Shown piece by piece: positions 27,235-34,692 of a DNA stretch of 36,489 nt. Origin of the DNA: Paenibacillaceae bacterium ZCTH02-B3 (GTDB lineage: Bacteria; Bacillota; Bacilli; Paenibacillales; Paenibacillaceae); the NCBI GenBank assembly GCA_002159065.1, contig LZRV01000032.1:1-36489 (forward strand), given 5' to 3'. A model generated the notes under the pieces. The model was not told where the DNA came from and did not search any database. It worked only from the letters and a program-made list of their open reading frames with translations. How positions within the stretch are numbered: position 1 is the stretch's first letter; each line of letters starts with the position of its first letter. Both the position numbers and the translations under genes were made by a program.

Positions 27235-28173
27235 ATGCGTCGTCTTGGTGCTTTTTTGCTCGCAATCATGGGCTGTTTGGTGTTTTGGGCTTTTTCCCCG
27301 ACGGATGGCGTGCGGAAGACTTGCGGTGACGGCTTTTCGCCTCGCGCTGCGGACGGTTCTCCGGACGCGGCGCATGCCGGCGGACCGGCGCCGGATTCCC
27401 CCATTCCCCCGGAAGCGATCCGCATCCGGATCCTGGCGCATTCGGACCGCCCGGATGACCAGGCGATCAAGGAGCGCGTGAGGGACCGGGTGATGGCGCT
27501 CATCGGATCCTGGCGGCCGTCGCCGGAAACCGCCGAAGAGATGCGGGAACGGCTCGCAGCCCATCTTGAGGAAATCGAGCGGGCGGCGGAAGCGGAACTG
27601 GCGCGTCAGGACGCGCCTTACGGCGCCCGGGCGGCGTTCGGGCGCGTGCCGTTTCCGGCCAGGACTTTTGCCGGCCGGGAGTATCCGGCGGGCGAATACG
27701 AAGCGCTGCTCATCGTTCTCGGCGACGGCGAGGGGGAAAATTGGTGGTGCGTGCTGTTTCCTCCCCTTTGCCTGGCGGGCGCGGTCGCGAAGGACGACGA
27801 AACCGGCTCCAAAGGGGACGACGGGCAGAAAGCGGAAGAGGCGGAGTCGGGGGCGGAAGCCCGTGCCCCCGGCCAGGCGGGCAAGACGGGGGCGGCGAAC
27901 CGCGCGGCCAGGCCTGTTCCCGACGGGTTGGCGAACGGCAAGGCCGGTGCCGCGAATGGCGAAGCGGGTTCCGCGAATGGCAATGCGGTTTCCGCGATGG
28001 GCAAAGCCGGTTCCGCGAACGGAAAGACCGTTTCCGCGGAGGAGCCGGAACGCGGCCCGGCGCAGCGGAGCGGCGACGCCGGACAAGATCCCGCGAAACC
28101 CAAAGTGAAATTTCTCGTATGGGAACTCATCCAGCGGCTTGCGGGTTTTCTGAAAAACCTGTTTGCCCGGTGA
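27235..28173 (+). CDS. spoIIR: Stage II sporulation protein R with an extended low-complexity region
   Basis: SpoIIR is made in the forespore under SigF, exported to the intermembrane space, and signals SpoIIGA to process pro-SigE in the mother cell. The 312-residue protein has an N-terminal membrane or signal segment (5-20: GAFLLAIMGCLVFWAF) and the conserved domain beginning IRIRILAHSDRPDDQAIKER (about 62). It then has PFPARTFAGREYPAGEYEALLIVLGDGEGENWWCVLFPPLC and, at the end, VKFLVWELIQRL. Between the last two lies an insert of about 100 residues rich in Ala, Gly and Asn, including five heptapeptide repeats. Homologues are usually nearer 220 residues, so the insert is odd. ATG 27235 has SD GGGGAG at 8 nt. 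This gene shows that the organism is a spore-former. Confidence 0.94.
   Translation: MRRLGAFLLAIMGCLVFWAFSPTDGVRKTCGDGFSPRAADGSPDAAHAGGPAPDSPIPPEAIRIRILAHSDRPDDQAIKERVRDRVMALIGSWRPSPETAEEMRERLAAHLEEIERAAEAELARQDAPYGARAAFGRVPFPARTFAGREYPAGEYEALLIVLGDGEGENWWCVLFPPLCLAGAVAKDDETGSKGDDGQKAEEAESGAEARAPGQAGKTGAANRAARPVPDGLANGKAGAANGEAGSANGNAVSAMGKAGSANGKTVSAEEPERGPAQRSGDAGQDPAKPKVKFLVWELIQRLAGFLKNLFAR
27934..28038 (+). repeat. Five 21-bp tandem repeats inside spoIIR
   Basis: The repeats encode NGKAGAA, NGEAGSA, NGNAVSA, MGKAGSA and NGKTVSA. Each unit is 21 bp, in frame, and the copies differ at the nucleotide level. Copy number could vary between strains without breaking the frame. Confidence 0.85.
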
Positions 28174-28218
28174 CGTCCGCCGGCCCGGTTCTCGCTTTCG
28201 GCCGGCGACGGCTTTCAA

Positions 28219-28224
28219 TATAAT
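28219..28224 (+). promoter_or_regulatory. Candidate -10 box of the tsaC-mntP-ywlE unit
   Basis: A perfect TATAAT lies 36 bp before the tsaC start. The -35 position (TTTCGG, 28196-28201, spacer 17) matches poorly, so promoter strength is uncertain. Confidence 0.4.
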
Positions 28225-28259
28225 AGATAATCATAGACAGCATTCAAGGCGTGATCGGA

Positions 28260-29324
28260 ATGACGGTAATCCCCAAAACGAAATACTGGCCGCCGGGTTC
28301 CGGCGACGCGGCCGTGGCGGAAGCAGCCGAAGCGATCGTCTCCGGCGGCGTCGTCGCCTTTCCCACCGAAACGGTCTACGGCCTCGGCGCCGACGCCCGG
28401 CGCCCGGAGGCGGTCAGGCGGATCTTCGCCGCCAAGGAGAGACCGGCGGACAATCCGCTTATCGTGCATGTCGGGCGCCTGGAAGACGCGCTGGCCCTCG
28501 CGAGGGAAGTCAGCCCGCTGGAAATGCGGCTGATGGAGAGTTTCTGGCCGGGGCCGCTCACGCTGGTGCTGCCGGTTCGCCCCGGCGCGGTGGCGCCCGA
28601 AGTGACAGCCGGCCTGGACACCGTCGCGGTGCGGGTGCCCGATCATCCGCTGGCGCGAAGGCTGATCGCCAAAGCCGGCTGTCCGGTGGCCGCGCCCAGC
28701 GCCAACCGGTCGGGCAGGCCGAGTCCGACCACGGCCATGCACGTGCTGGAGGACATGCACGGGCGGATTGACGGCGTGCTGGACGGCGGCCCGACGGGCA
28801 TCGGCCTGGAATCCACCGTGGTGGGCGTGAAGGACGGCGTCGTCCACATCCTCCGGCCCGGCGGCATCGACGCGGAGATGCTGAAGGAGTGCGCGGGCGA
28901 AGGCGTCGAGGTGGCAGAGGCGGGCGCGAATCCTTCCGATGCGGAGGCATCGAAGCCCCGGTCGCCCGGGGTGAAGTACGTCCACTACGCGCCGCGGGGC
29001 GAAATGACGCTCGTGACGGGCGATCCCGCCCGGATGCGGCAAACCGTGCAGGACATCGTCAACCGGAAACGGGCCGAAGGGCGAAAGGTCGGCGTGCTCT
29101 CGTGCGACGAACACGCGGCTTCCTACGAAGCCGACGCGGTCATTTCCCTCGGCCCCCGGGATGTCCCCGCCGAAGCGGCGCGGAAACTGTTCGCCGCGCT
29201 GCGGGAATGCGACGCGCGGGAACTGGACGCCATCGTGGCCGAAGGGTTTCCGGAGCGGGGCATCGGGGTCGCCCTGATGAACCGGATGCGCAAGGCGGCC
29301 CGGGGCGACCTGCTGACCGTTTGA
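28260..29324 (+). CDS. tsaC: Threonylcarbamoyl-AMP synthase (Sua5/YwlC type)
   Basis: This enzyme makes threonylcarbamoyl-AMP from threonine, bicarbonate and ATP, the first step of the t6A37 modification in ANN-decoding tRNAs. The 354-residue protein has the YrdC domain (AAEAIVSGGVVAFPTETVYGLG, KERPADNPLIVHV, GPLTLVLP, TVAVRVPDHPLARRL, PSANRSGRPSPTTA) and a C-terminal Sua5 domain (from about 235, after GVKYVHYAPRGEM), so it is the long Sua5/YwlC form. ATG 28260 is preferred; an in-frame GTG at 28251 adds three residues. It follows spoIIR, as in B. subtilis. Confidence 0.95.
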   Translation: MTVIPKTKYWPPGSGDAAVAEAAEAIVSGGVVAFPTETVYGLGADARRPEAVRRIFAAKERPADNPLIVHVGRLEDALALAREVSPLEMRLMESFWPGPLTLVLPVRPGAVAPEVTAGLDTVAVRVPDHPLARRLIAKAGCPVAAPSANRSGRPSPTTAMHVLEDMHGRIDGVLDGGPTGIGLESTVVGVKDGVVHILRPGGIDAEMLKECAGEGVEVAEAGANPSDAEASKPRSPGVKYVHYAPRGEMTLVTGDPARMRQTVQDIVNRKRAEGRKVGVLSCDEHAASYEADAVISLGPRDVPAEAARKLFAALRECDARELDAIVAEGFPERGIGVALMNRMRKAARGDLLTV

Positions 29325-29413
29325 GAAAGCGTTGATCATGTTCCGCCCCCCTGTCCGCATATGCTCCTTTAGACGCCTTGGCCTGTACAAGGCCGGGACG
29401 GGGAGGAAGGGGC

Positions 29414-29977
29414 ATGATCGACGCATCCGGCGCGGTCGGCCATTTGGCCGCGCTGGCGCTTCTGGCCGTCGCTTTGGGGATGGACGCGTTTTCGCTGGGC
29501 GTGGGCATAGGGCTCAGGGGCGTCCGGACCGCGGAAATGTGGCGCCTCGGGCTTTGCGTGACGCTTTTTCATTTTCTGATGCCGCTGTGCGGCATGGTCG
29601 CGGGCCGGAATTTCCGCCTGATCCTGGACGACCTGGCGCATGCGGCGGCGGGCGTGCTGCTTCTGCTCCTCGGCGCGCACATGATCTACCATTCGCTCCG
29701 GGGCGGCGAATCCCGGAGCATCGATCACCGCACGTTCTGGGGCATGATGCTGTTCGCGCTGGGCGTCAGCATCGATTCGTTTTCCGTCGGGCTTTCGCTG
29801 GGCATGTTCTGGCCGGAAAACATCCCGCTGGCCGTCACCATGTTCGGGCTGGCCGGCGGCGGGATGAACATGGCCGGGCTGCTTGCCGGACGGCGCCTGT
29901 CGCAGCTGGCCGGAGAATACGGGGAGGCGTTTGGCGGCGCGATCCTGCTGGGCTTCGGACTTTTGTTCCTGTTTTGA
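29414..29977 (+). CDS. mntP: Manganese efflux pump MntP (YwlD/YebN family)
   Basis: MntP exports Mn2+ and protects cells from manganese excess. The 187-residue membrane protein has six predicted helices in two inverted halves, each with the conserved acidic motif: GMDAFSLGVGIGLRG (about 18-32) and GVSIDSFSVGLSLGMF (about 116-131). ATG 29414 follows a strong SD GGAGGAAGGGG (29402-29412). Longer frames reaching 29378 add a non-membrane, Arg/Gly-rich leader and are rejected. The position between tsaC/ywlC and ywlE matches ywlD in B. subtilis. Confidence 0.93.
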   Translation: MIDASGAVGHLAALALLAVALGMDAFSLGVGIGLRGVRTAEMWRLGLCVTLFHFLMPLCGMVAGRNFRLILDDLAHAAAGVLLLLLGAHMIYHSLRGGESRSIDHRTFWGMMLFALGVSIDSFSVGLSLGMFWPENIPLAVTMFGLAGGGMNMAGLLAGRRLSQLAGEYGEAFGGAILLGFGLLFLF

Positions 29978-29997
29978 CCATGAAAGGGGATGACGGC

Positions 29998-30744
29998 ATG
30001 ATCCGGCGCGTTTTGCTGGTTTGCACGGGCAATACCTGCCGCAGTCCGATGGCGGAAATGATGCTTCGGGATCTGGCGGGGCGGCGGCGGATGCTCCTGG
30101 AAGTCCGCTCGGCGGGCGTGGCCGCCCTGGACGGCCAGCCGTTTTCGGAAAACACGGTCGAGGTGCTGCGCAGGCGCAACGTGCCGATTCCGCCCGGGGC
30201 CGCCGCCTCGTCGCTGACCGGAGACGCCGCTTCCTGGGCCGATCTCATTCTGACGATGACCATGCGCCACAAGCAGATGCTGCTGACCCTTTTCCCGGAA
30301 ACGGCCGGCAAGACGTATACGCTGAAGGAATACGCGCTCATGGCCGAAACGTCCGGCGACGCGGCCGAGATCGCCGCGCTGACCGGCGAACTGGACATCG
30401 CCGATCCGTTCGGGGGTCCGCTGGACCTGTACGAACTGGTGGCCGAAGAAATTGGCGGGCTGCTGGAGCGGGTGCTCGACCGGCTGGTTTCGGACGGTCT
30501 GGCCGAGGCCGCGCCGGAGGATGCAGGGACGGTGTCGGGAAACACCGGGGCCGCGCCGGAAGACGCAGGGACGACGCCGGAGAAACACGGGACGGCGCTT
30601 GACGCGGCCGACCCGGCCTCCGGCGAAGGCGCGCGGGAATCCGCAGGAGCCGGTGTGACATCCGGGGCGGTCGAAGCGGCATCCCTGGAGACGGAGGCAG
30701 GGCCCGATGAAGACGAAGGGAACTCCGCGAAGGAGTCCCCTTGA
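29998..30744 (+). CDS. ywlE: Low-molecular-weight phosphatase, probable protein-arginine phosphatase YwlE, with a long acidic tail
   Basis: YwlE removes phosphate from arginine residues phosphorylated by McsB, opposing ClpCP-mediated degradation. The product is 248 residues. The P-loop CTGNTCRSP (Cys9 to Arg15) carries Thr13, the position that in YwlE favours phosphoarginine over phosphotyrosine. DPFGG supplies the general-acid Asp, and TLKEYALMAE is also YwlE-like. The fold ends at about residue 160; the remaining roughly 85 residues are Ala/Glu/Gly/Thr-rich, with AAPEDAGT twice, and are absent from typical YwlE (about 150 residues). ATG 29998 follows AAGGGGATG; an in-frame ATG lies at 29980. 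The stop lies just inside the U-rich side of the terminator. Confidence 0.9.
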   Translation: MIRRVLLVCTGNTCRSPMAEMMLRDLAGRRRMLLEVRSAGVAALDGQPFSENTVEVLRRRNVPIPPGAAASSLTGDAASWADLILTMTMRHKQMLLTLFPETAGKTYTLKEYALMAETSGDAAEIAALTGELDIADPFGGPLDLYELVAEEIGGLLERVLDRLVSDGLAEAAPEDAGTVSGNTGAAPEDAGTTPEKHGTALDAADPASGEGARESAGAGVTSGAVEAASLETEAGPDEDEGNSAKESP

Positions 30745-30745
30745 T
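30718..30745 (+). terminator. Intrinsic terminator overlapping the end of ywlE
   Basis: GGGAACTCC (30718-30726) pairs with GGAGTCCCC (30732-30740), eight of nine bp, around GCGAA. A T-rich tract follows (TTGATCTTTG, then a run of T near 30771). The hairpin lies within the last ywlE codons. It ends the plus-strand cluster before the convergent Etf operon. Confidence 0.65.
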
Positions 30746-30786
30746 CTTTGTCTTGTCCTTTATTTTTTTATACAGGAAAACCGGTA

Positions 30787-32877
30787 TCACTCGACCGCTT
30801 CCAGCAGGATTTCGGCGATATCGCGGGTCTGCACCCTGTCCTCCATTTCCTTTGCCTTGACGCCGTCCGACAGCATCGTCAGGCAATAGGGACAGGCGCT
30901 GCAGATCGTCGAGGGTTTCGTTTCCAGGGCCATCTCGGTGCGCGCGAGATTGATGCGGGTGCCTTCTTTCTCTTCCAGCCACATTCTCCCGCCTCCGGCG
31001 CCGCAGCAAAGGGATTTTTCCCGATTCCTCGACATTTCCGCCAGTTCCACGCCGGGGATGGCTTTCAGGATTTCCCGGGGCGCATCGTAAATGTCGTTGT
31101 ATCTGCCCAGGTAACAGGAATCGTGGTAGGTGACGCGTTCCCGCAGCTCGCGGACGGGCTTGAGCCGTCCCTCCCGGATCAATTGGTACAGCAGTTCGGT
31201 ATGGTGGAACACTTCCGCTTCCAGTCCGAATTCCGGGTATTCGTTTTTGAACGTGTTGTACGTGTGCGGACATGCCGTCACGATTTTTTTCACGTTGTAG
31301 GTTTTGAAGGTTTCAATATTTTCCGCGGCCAGCTGCTGGAACAGATACTCGTTGCCGGCCCGGCGCGCGGTGTCCCCGGAGCTTTGTTCCTCGTTGCCGA
31401 GCACGGCGAATTTCACGCCCGCCTTGTGCAGCAGCCTGGCGACCGCCCTGGCCACTTTGATGTTGCGGTTGTCGTACGAGCCCATGGATCCCACAAAAAA
31501 CAGGTATTCGAATTCTTCGGTTTCATGGACCAGGGGCGCGATGTCTTCGATGCCTTCCCGCCATTTGGCGCGGTCGTTGCGGCTGATGCCCCAGGGATTG
31601 CCCTGGCGTTCGATATTCTGGAAAGTCCGGGCCATCTCGGCCGGCATGCTGCCTTCGGTCAGCACCAGATGGCGGCGCAGATCGACGATGATGCCGACAT
31701 GTTCGTTGAGCACCGGACAAGCGTCCTCGCAGTTGCGGCAGGTGGTGCATGCCCAAATTTCCTGTTCGCTGACCACGTCGCCGATGAGCTTCGGCAGCTC
31801 AAGCGATTCCGGGACGGCGACCGTGTCGCCGGACGCTTTCCGCGCGTTGGCCCGCGAGGCCAAAGCCAGGCGGTTCGCTCTCGTGCCTGCGAAGGCAAAC
31901 GCGGGCATCCAGGGCGTGCGCGAAGTGACGACCGCCCCTTTCTCCGTCAAGTGGTCCCTCAGATTGGTCATCAGATGCATGGGCGAAAGCTTCTTGCCCG
32001 TTCCCGCGGCCGGGCACATGTCGGTACAGCGGCCGCATTCCACGCAGGAATACAGATTGAGCAGCTGCGGCCGGGAAAAATCTTCAATCCTGCCGACGCC
32101 GAATTGTTCGGCGTTCTCGTCCTCAAAATCGATGGATGGCAACCGGCCTTTCGGTCCGGGTTTCCGCAAAAAGACGTTGAACAGGGCGAAGATTTCGTGC
32201 GCCTGTTTCGATTGCGGCACGAAGACCATGAAAGAAAGGACGGCCAGCATGTGGATCCACCAGAACAGATAGAACAGCGCGGTTGCCGCCTGTGTCCCGA
32301 TGCCGGAAAACGCCGCGGCGACGGCTCCGGAGAAGGGGGCATGCGCAAAATCGGGATTTTCCCCCAGCATGATCGTTTCAAAGCCGAGAATCGGGAAAAC
32401 GGAAGCCGTAATGACAATCAGCGCCGCGTACACCACGGCCGCCTTGACGTCGCGCTTCCACTGCAACCGCCTGAGTTTCTCCACATAGCGCCGGTAGAAG
32501 GCATAGAAGACGGCCAGCAGCATCAGGAACACGGTCCATTGCTGCATGAGGCTGAACGTGTTCTCCAGCGGGCCGAGCGGGTACCGGTATCCGCGGATGA
32601 ATCCCTTCAGGATGAGTTCGATCAATCCCGCCTGGAGAATGAAGAACCCGTAGAAAAGAAAAGCGTGCATGACGCCGCTTTTCCTGTCCTTGAACAATTT
32701 CCGCTGGCCCGCCACATAGACCAGGACATCCCGGAGGCGCCGCCTGAGATCGGTCTTTGGTTCCCCCGGCTTGCCGAGCCTCACAAACACGTACCGGGTG
32801 TACACCACATGGACGAACAAATAGAGCGCATAGACCGTTACCGCGACAAAAGCGATGGTGTGAAGTGCGAACAGCAT
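30787..32877 (-). CDS. Membrane Fe-S protein, heterodisulfide-reductase-like (EtfD/FadF family)
   Basis: Proteins of this family take electrons from reduced ETF and pass them to menaquinone. The 696-residue product begins with about six membrane helices (1-240, cytochrome-b-like). Two CxxCxxCxxxCP [4Fe-4S] sites follow (CVECGRCTDMCP and CTTCRNCEDACP), then two CCG domains (TACPHTYNTF ... YHDSCYLGRYNDIYDAPREI; LCCGAGGGRMW and CSACPYCLTML). This matches B. subtilis FadF and EtfD. ATG 32877 is set by AAAGGAG 6 nt upstream and by the first helix. Longer frames to 33045 run into etfA and are rejected. It is the last gene of the operon, 19 bp after etfA. Confidence 0.9.
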   Translation of the reverse strand: MLFALHTIAFVAVTVYALYLFVHVVYTRYVFVRLGKPGEPKTDLRRRLRDVLVYVAGQRKLFKDRKSGVMHAFLFYGFFILQAGLIELILKGFIRGYRYPLGPLENTFSLMQQWTVFLMLLAVFYAFYRRYVEKLRRLQWKRDVKAAVVYAALIVITASVFPILGFETIMLGENPDFAHAPFSGAVAAAFSGIGTQAATALFYLFWWIHMLAVLSFMVFVPQSKQAHEIFALFNVFLRKPGPKGRLPSIDFEDENAEQFGVGRIEDFSRPQLLNLYSCVECGRCTDMCPAAGTGKKLSPMHLMTNLRDHLTEKGAVVTSRTPWMPAFAFAGTRANRLALASRANARKASGDTVAVPESLELPKLIGDVVSEQEIWACTTCRNCEDACPVLNEHVGIIVDLRRHLVLTEGSMPAEMARTFQNIERQGNPWGISRNDRAKWREGIEDIAPLVHETEEFEYLFFVGSMGSYDNRNIKVARAVARLLHKAGVKFAVLGNEEQSSGDTARRAGNEYLFQQLAAENIETFKTYNVKKIVTACPHTYNTFKNEYPEFGLEAEVFHHTELLYQLIREGRLKPVRELRERVTYHDSCYLGRYNDIYDAPREILKAIPGVELAEMSRNREKSLCCGAGGGRMWLEEKEGTRINLARTEMALETKPSTICSACPYCLTMLSDGVKAKEMEDRVQTRDIAEILLEAVE

Positions 32878-32896
32878 GTCGGCTCCTTTCCCGACG

Positions 32897-33871
32897 TCAA
32901 CCGAGGATCTTCCGGAACTCTTCGGTGAGCATCGGAACCACTTCGAACAAATCCCCGACGATTCCGTAATCGGCCACCTTGAAGATCGGCGCTTCCGGGT
33001 CGGTGTTGATGGCCACGATGGTCCTGGAATTGGACATTCCGGCAAGATGCTGGATGGCGCCGGAAATGCCGCACGCGATATACAGGTCCGGCGTCACCAC
33101 TTTGCCCGTCTGGCCGATTTGCATCGGATAGGGAGCGTAACCGGCGTCGCAGGCTCCCCGCGAAGCGCCGACCGCGCCGCCCAGCACTTCGGCCAATTCG
33201 TAGAGCACCCTGAAGCCTTGTTCGTTGCGCACGCCGCGCCCGCCGGATACGATAATTTTGGCTTCCGTGAGATCAATGCCTTTCGTTGCGCTTTGCGCGA
33301 TTTCCCGGATGCGGGTGCGAATGTCGGAAACGGAGACGGGAAATTCCGTAATTTCCGCCGTGCGATTCGGATCCGGCTCGACGGGTCCGAAGTTGTTCGG
33401 CCGTATGGTGAACACAAGCGGCGCGGCGGTGATCTTCTTTTTTTGGAAAGCCTTCCCCGCGTAGATCGGGCGGGTGAACACGACGTCATCGCCGGCAAGC
33501 TCCACTTTGACGACGTCGGAGACAAGCCCGTATCCGTTGCGGGCGGCAATGCGCGGCGCGAGGTCCTTGCCGACGGCCGTATGGGGAATGATGATCCCGT
33601 CGGGCGCAAGCTGCCGCAGAATCTGGTTGAAGGCTTGCGTGTAGCCGTCCACCGAAAAATGATCCAGCCCGGGATGCTTCACCACATACACGCGATCGGC
33701 GCCGTACCGGGCGAGTTGTTCCGTGAGCGCGGAATCCGCGTGGTTGTCGATGAGCACCGCGCTGACCTTTCCGTCGCCGGCCAGCCGCCGGGCAACCGCG
33801 AGAGCTTCGAACGTGACGTTTCGGAACCCGCCCTCGCGGGTTTCGGCCATGACCAGGATCTGTCTGCCCAT
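32897..33871 (-). CDS. etfA: Electron transfer flavoprotein alpha subunit
   Basis: EtfA binds the FAD of ETF, which collects electrons from flavin dehydrogenases. The 324-residue protein has the N-terminal nucleotide-fold domain ([20 protein letters not shown]) and the C-terminal FAD domain with [14 protein letters not shown], then [32 protein letters not shown] and [20 protein letters not shown], all signatures of EtfA. It lies 17 bp after etfB. Whether this ETF is a simple carrier or takes part in bifurcation cannot be decided by eye. Confidence 0.97.
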   Translation of the reverse strand: MGRQILVMAETREGGFRNVTFEALAVARRLAGDGKVSAVLIDNHADSALTEQLARYGADRVYVVKHPGLDHFSVDGYTQAFNQILRQLAPDGIIIPHTAVGKDLAPRIAARNGYGLVSDVVKVELAGDDVVFTRPIYAGKAFQKKKITAAPLVFTIRPNNFGPVEPDPNRTAEITEFPVSVSDIRTRIREIAQSATKGIDLTEAKIIVSGGRGVRNEQGFRVLYELAEVLGGAVGASRGACDAGYAPYPMQIGQTGKVVTPDLYIACGISGAIQHLAGMSNSRTIVAINTDPEAPIFKVADYGIVGDLFEVVPMLTEEFRKILG

Positions 33872-33888
33872 CGGTTCCTCTCCTTGCC

Positions 33889-34662
33889 TTACGAAATCAG
33901 GTCTTTCAGAAGCTGCGCCAATTCCCGAACCTGGGAATCCAGAGAGCCTTCAAGAATCCTGCCGGCCGGTTTCGGGGGAGGCAGGTATTGTTCCGCAACC
34001 GCCGTTTTGGGTTGAATGGAGCCGAAATCCAGTTCCAGATCGGCGACCGTCCAGATTTCCAGCGGTTTCTTTTTGGCTCTCATGATATTGGGCAGCGTCG
34101 GAAATCTCGGTTCGTTCAACCCCTGCTGGGCCGTGAGCAGAACGGGCAGCGAGGCTTCGATGACCGCCTTGTTGCCCTCCATGTCTTTTTCCGCGACGAC
34201 GGCATTCCCTTCGATGCGCAGGCCGGTAATGGCCGAGATGTGCGGAATGTCGAGTTCCTCGGCCACCCGGGGGGCGACCTGGGCCGCGCCGGAATCGACG
34301 GACATATAGCCGGCCAGGATCAGGTCAAACCCCGTTCGCCGGGCAACGCGGGCGAGAATTTTGGACAACGTGTGCTCGTCGCCGTACTCGATGCCGGACA
34401 GGGATTCGTCATGCACGAGGATGGCCCTGTCCGCTCCCATGGCCAGCGCCGTGCGCAAGGCGCTCTCGGTCCGCATGGGTCCGACGGAGACGACCGTCAC
34501 CTCGCCGCCGTGTTCTTCCTTGATCCGGATCGCTTCTTCCACAGCGTATTCATCGTAGGGGTTGATGATGAATTTGACGTCTTCCTCCGAGATTTTGCCG
34601 TTCTCGATCCTGATTCTTTCTTCGGTATCGAACGTTTGCTTCAACAACACCAGGATATTCAA
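33889..34662 (-). CDS. etfB: Electron transfer flavoprotein beta subunit
   Basis: The 257-residue EtfB partner binds AMP (or a second flavin in bifurcating types). It begins MNILVLLKQTFDTEERIRIE and has NPYDEYAVEEAIRIKE, the HDESLSG loop and the EtfB signature region LLTAQQGLNEPRFPTLPNIM followed by RAKKKPLE. It forms the ETF dimer with the next gene, etfA, and starts 30 bp after the flavoprotein gene, pointing to one transcript. Confidence 0.96.
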   Translation of the reverse strand: MNILVLLKQTFDTEERIRIENGKISEEDVKFIINPYDEYAVEEAIRIKEEHGGEVTVVSVGPMRTESALRTALAMGADRAILVHDESLSGIEYGDEHTLSKILARVARRTGFDLILAGYMSVDSGAAQVAPRVAEELDIPHISAITGLRIEGNAVVAEKDMEGNKAVIEASLPVLLTAQQGLNEPRFPTLPNIMRAKKKPLEIWTVADLELDFGSIQPKTAVAEQYLPPPKPAGRILEGSLDSQVRELAQLLKDLIS

Positions 34663-34692
34663 CCGTACCCGTTCCTCCCCGGTTCCGAATGG

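Noticed and set aside
29332..29997. Open frame upstream of and in frame with ywlE, overlapping mntP
   Set aside because: It encodes Arg/Gly-rich text with no domain, while the other frame encodes an intact MntP with proper SD. The ywlE start at 29998 has its own SD.
31884..31907. Palindrome TGCCTGCG ... CGCGGGCA inside the EtfD/FadF-like gene, resembling a REP-type element inserted in frame
   Set aside because: Only 7 of 8 bp pair, and the encoded PWMPAFAF text appears, from memory, to be native to this family, so no insertion is needed.
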